Shown here: one piece after another, positions 61,574-64,000 of the stretch
Position numbering within the stretch: position 1 is the first letter of the stretch
Layout of the letters: each line of letters starts with the position of its first letter
Position numbers and translations under genes: made by a program
NCBI RefSeq assembly: GCF_001613245.1
Contig: NZ_BDBZ01000009.1
Span: forward strand, 124,001 to 188,000
DNA: 64,000 nt
Direction: 5' to 3'
Origin: Nocardia speluncae NBRC 108251
Lineage (GTDB): Bacteria; Actinomycetota; Actinomycetes; Mycobacteriales; Mycobacteriaceae
Notes under the pieces: generated by a model
The model's database searches: none
Seen by the model: only the letters and a program-made list of their open reading frames with translations
Told to the model about the DNA's origin: nothing

Positions 61574-62254
61574 TCAGGAGAGTGCGGCACGGGCTTCGTC
61601 GAGATGGGATTGCCAGGCGTCGCGGTCCACATGGTGGTAACCGGGTGTCCCGTTGACGAAAGCGCTCGACACCACCATGTCCGGTTGCACGGTGGCGAGT
61701 GTGTCCAGGGCTGCGAACAGGCCGTCTTTATCGCTGTATCCCGGGATGTATCCCACACGCCAGCCCTCGGCGTAGCGCAGCAGGGTGTCGCCGGTGAACA
61801 AGTAGCGGCGGCCGTTGTGGCCGGGCACCAGATAGCAGGTGCTGCCCGGCGTATGGCCGGGTGTGGGAATCACTTCCACGCCCGCATCGTCCACGCCTCG
61901 CTCCGATACCGCGATATCGATCGGTGCGTGGGCCCCGATTTCGGCGGCTTCGGCGGCCGGAGCGTACAGGCGGCTGCCGAAGCGCCCGGCGACGGTGCGC
62001 AGCATGGGTCCGGCTTCGTCCTGGTGGCTCAGATACTGGCGGGCGACGCCACCGAGCTGTTCGAGCCGATCGAAGTCCTGGTCGCTGCCGGGGGAGTAGA
62101 AGAGGATGTTCTGTCCGGAGGGTGGGGTCCACAAGTAGGCGTGGGTTCGCGGCCCACCGGGGACGATGAACTCGCGGGTTTCCCAGAGATCGGGCGTCAC
62201 CTGCTGCATGGTCGGTTCGGTGGGGCCGGTTTCCCGGATCGTTTCGGTACGCAT
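61574..62254 (-). CDS. MBL-fold metallo-hydrolase
   Basis: 226 residues of the metallo-beta-lactamase superfamily. The usual first motif HxHxDH is replaced by LSHQDEAGP, seen in a subgroup of hydrolases. The later zinc ligands look intact: TPGHTPGSTCYLV (His) and YLFTGDTLL (Asp), with ASAFVNGTPGYHHVD near the end. The metal site may therefore hold one ion or act differently. Substrate unknown. Divergent from the TPM-domain gene. Confidence 0.82.
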   Translation of the reverse strand: MRTETIRETGPTEPTMQQVTPDLWETREFIVPGGPRTHAYLWTPPSGQNILFYSPGSDQDFDRLEQLGGVARQYLSHQDEAGPMLRTVAGRFGSRLYAPAAEAAEIGAHAPIDIAVSERGVDDAGVEVIPTPGHTPGSTCYLVPGHNGRRYLFTGDTLLRYAEGWRVGYIPGYSDKDGLFAALDTLATVQPDMVVSSAFVNGTPGYHHVDRDAWQSHLDEARAALS

Positions 62255-62322
62255 GACACGACGTTAAAATCTCAATAATAGTTGAGGTCAAGGTCCGGCG
62301 TTCCGCACGCTACATTCGAGAT

Positions 62323-64000
62323 ATGCCGACGACGAATTATCCGCTCCGCCGGATTACGTGTTTCGTGTTCGGCCTGGTCTTCGTGGGTGCGGTGACAATG
62401 CCGGTGGCCACCGCGGAACAACCCGCCCGGATGGACACCTATGTCACCGATTCCGCCGGCGCACTCGATACCGGCGACTCGCAGCGTGTCCGTGCGGCGG
62501 TCGACACGCTCTACGCCGAACACAAGGTGCGACTGTGGATCGCCTATGTCGACAATTTCGCCGGTACGAGCCCGCAGAACTGGGCGGCCCGGACCGCGCG
62601 GCAATCCGGCTTCGGCGAGCGGGACCTGCTACTCGCCGTGGCCACCCGGGATCGCGCCTACGCCTTCGACGGTGAGGCGCCCAGCGGGGTAAGCGAATCG
62701 GAGATCGACCGGATTCTCACCGGCCAGGTGGAACCGGCACTGCGCGACGACCGGTGGGCCGATGCGGGTGTGGCCGCGGCGGCGGGGATCGGCTCGGCCA
62801 TGAGCGGGGGCGGAGTGAGCATGGGGCCGGTGCTGCTCATCGGTGTGCTGATCGTGCTCGCGCTGGTGGGTCTGCTGCTGTACCAGCGCTACCGCAGCGA
62901 GCCCGCGACCGGGCCGAACTGGAACAGGCCCGGAGTACCGATCCCACCGATCCCGCCGCACTCGCGGCACTGCCGCTCGAAGCCTTGCACGCGCGGTCAC
63001 GAGAGGTTCTGGTCGAACTCGACGACGCCGTCCGGACCAGCGCCGAAGAACTGGAATTGGCCGTGGGGGAATTCGGGGACGCGGCAGTACAGCCTTTCCG
63101 GACCGCGCTGGAGCACGCGCGCGCCGCCACGGCGAAAGCGTTCGCCGTCCGGCAGCGGCTCGACGACGCCGTTCCCGAGACCCCCGATGAACAGCGCGCC
63201 CTGCTGATCGAGCTGATCACCACCGCGGGCCACGCCGACCGGGAACTCGACGCCCGGGTCGCGGAATTCGACGCCATGCGCGATCTGCTCATCGACGCGG
63301 GCCCCCGGCTGGACGCGCTGACCCGCGATATCGTCGAGCTCACCGCCCGGATCCCTGCGTCGGAGGCCGAATTGACGCGACTTACCGGCGCGCATCCGGC
63401 CAGCGTGCTGGAGCCGATCGCCGATAATGTCACCATGGCCCGGGAACGGATCGCCTTTGCCGACGAATGCGTGGGTGACGGCCACCGGGAAATCGCCCGG
63501 CCGGTGGGTGAACAGGGCGCGGCGGTTGCCGATATCCGGGCGGCCGAGAGCGCGCTCGGGCAGGCTCGCACGCTACTCGACGCAGTGGACGGCGCGGCGG
63601 CTCATATCCGGCAGGCGCGGGCGGGGATACCCGCGGCCCTGGACGAATTGCGTGGTGACCTGGACGCCGCTGCCGGACTCACCGAACACGGTGGCGAGGA
63701 ATTGGCGAGCGCTGTTGCCGCCGCGCGGACCGTACTCGAAAATGCCGATACGGCAGCCGAAGCCGACCCGCTCGGGGCGTACCACGACGCGATAGCCGCC
63801 GATGGGGCGCTGGACCGGGCGCTGGCCGCCGCCGGTGACCGCAAGCGTTCCGCCGACGATCTGGCCCGCCGGTTGGACCAGGCTCTCCGGGATGCGGCCA
63901 CCCGGGTCCGGATGGCGACCGATTTCATCGCCACCCGCCGCGGTGCGATGGAAGCGATACCTCGAACCCGGGTGTCGGAAGCCCAGCGCCACCTCGACGA
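62323..64000 (+). pseudogene. TPM-domain membrane protein, frameshifted, runs off the window
   Basis: The 5' frame encodes a signal peptide (ITCFVFGLVFVGAVTMPVATAEQ), a TPM domain (YVTDSAGALDTGDSQRVRAAVDTLY, RLWIAYVDNF, FGERDLLLAVATRDRAYAF) and one membrane segment (VLLIGVLIVLALVGLLLYQRY). After about 62885-62916 this frame becomes Pro/Arg/Ser-rich nonsense ending at 63207. In the -1 frame, from about 62916 to the window edge, there is a continuous helical sequence with no stop (ELEQARSTDPTDPAALAALPLEALH and onward), which fits the coiled-coil C-terminus of such proteins. A single-base gain or loss at the junction explains it. It may be real or a sequencing error. Confidence 0.75.

Noticed and set aside
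62885..62925. Programmed -1 ribosomal frameshift in the TPM gene
   Set aside because: No X-XXY-YYZ heptamer or convincing downstream structure; a simple indel is more likely.

Overview
The window is high-GC actinobacterial DNA and most likely comes from Nocardia or a close mycolic-acid-bearing relative. The evidence is a mycolyltransferase (antigen 85-like) protein, the mycobacterial-type S10 ribosomal protein cluster, a mycobactin/nocobactin-type lysine N-oxygenase, IdeR/DtxR iron boxes and many GTG starts. All calls are by reading alone; no database search was run.

Left part (1-33.2 kb). After the 3' end of an acyl-CoA synthetase gene comes a small conserved protein, an M23 cell-wall peptidase and a LuxR-type regulator. 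These are followed by two giant same-strand genes of about 9 and 10 kb that encode NRPS-like proteins. Their adenylation, condensation and epimerisation domains are recognisable, but nearly all have lost catalytic motifs, and there is one carrier domain in about 6,400 residues. The second giant protein carries a long linker with about 15 LPQRR-type repeats. Next are the Ag85-like protein, an enoyl-CoA hydratase divergent from a tandem TetR regulator, an aldehyde dehydrogenase-like protein whose catalytic Cys position is Ala, a DrrAB-type ABC exporter operon, an orphan lycopene cyclase-like protein and a DUF4442-like thioesterase.

Middle part (33.2-58.9 kb). The S10 operon (rpsJ to rpsQ, 11 genes) ends in a clear terminator. 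It is separated from rplN-rplX-rplE-rpsN by about 18.5 kb of other genes. That interval holds several ordinary genes and an iron-regulated island: siderophore-interacting reductase, a stand-alone adenylation-like pseudo-domain, mbtG/nbtG-like lysine N-oxygenase, a formyltransferase and a C-A-PCP-C NRPS. At least five IdeR-like boxes precede these genes. The logic fits a formyl-hydroxamate (nocobactin/formobactin/amamistatin-like) siderophore, but the rest of such a pathway is not in the window.

Right part (58.9-64 kb). After rpsN there is no rpsH. Instead there is a terminator pair, three 20-bp operators at an exact 27-bp period, hipB, a hipA gene with its catalytic core deleted, and a decayed second copy of the rplE 3' end plus rpsN. 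Small exported or membrane proteins, an MBL-fold hydrolase and a frameshifted TPM-domain gene complete the window.
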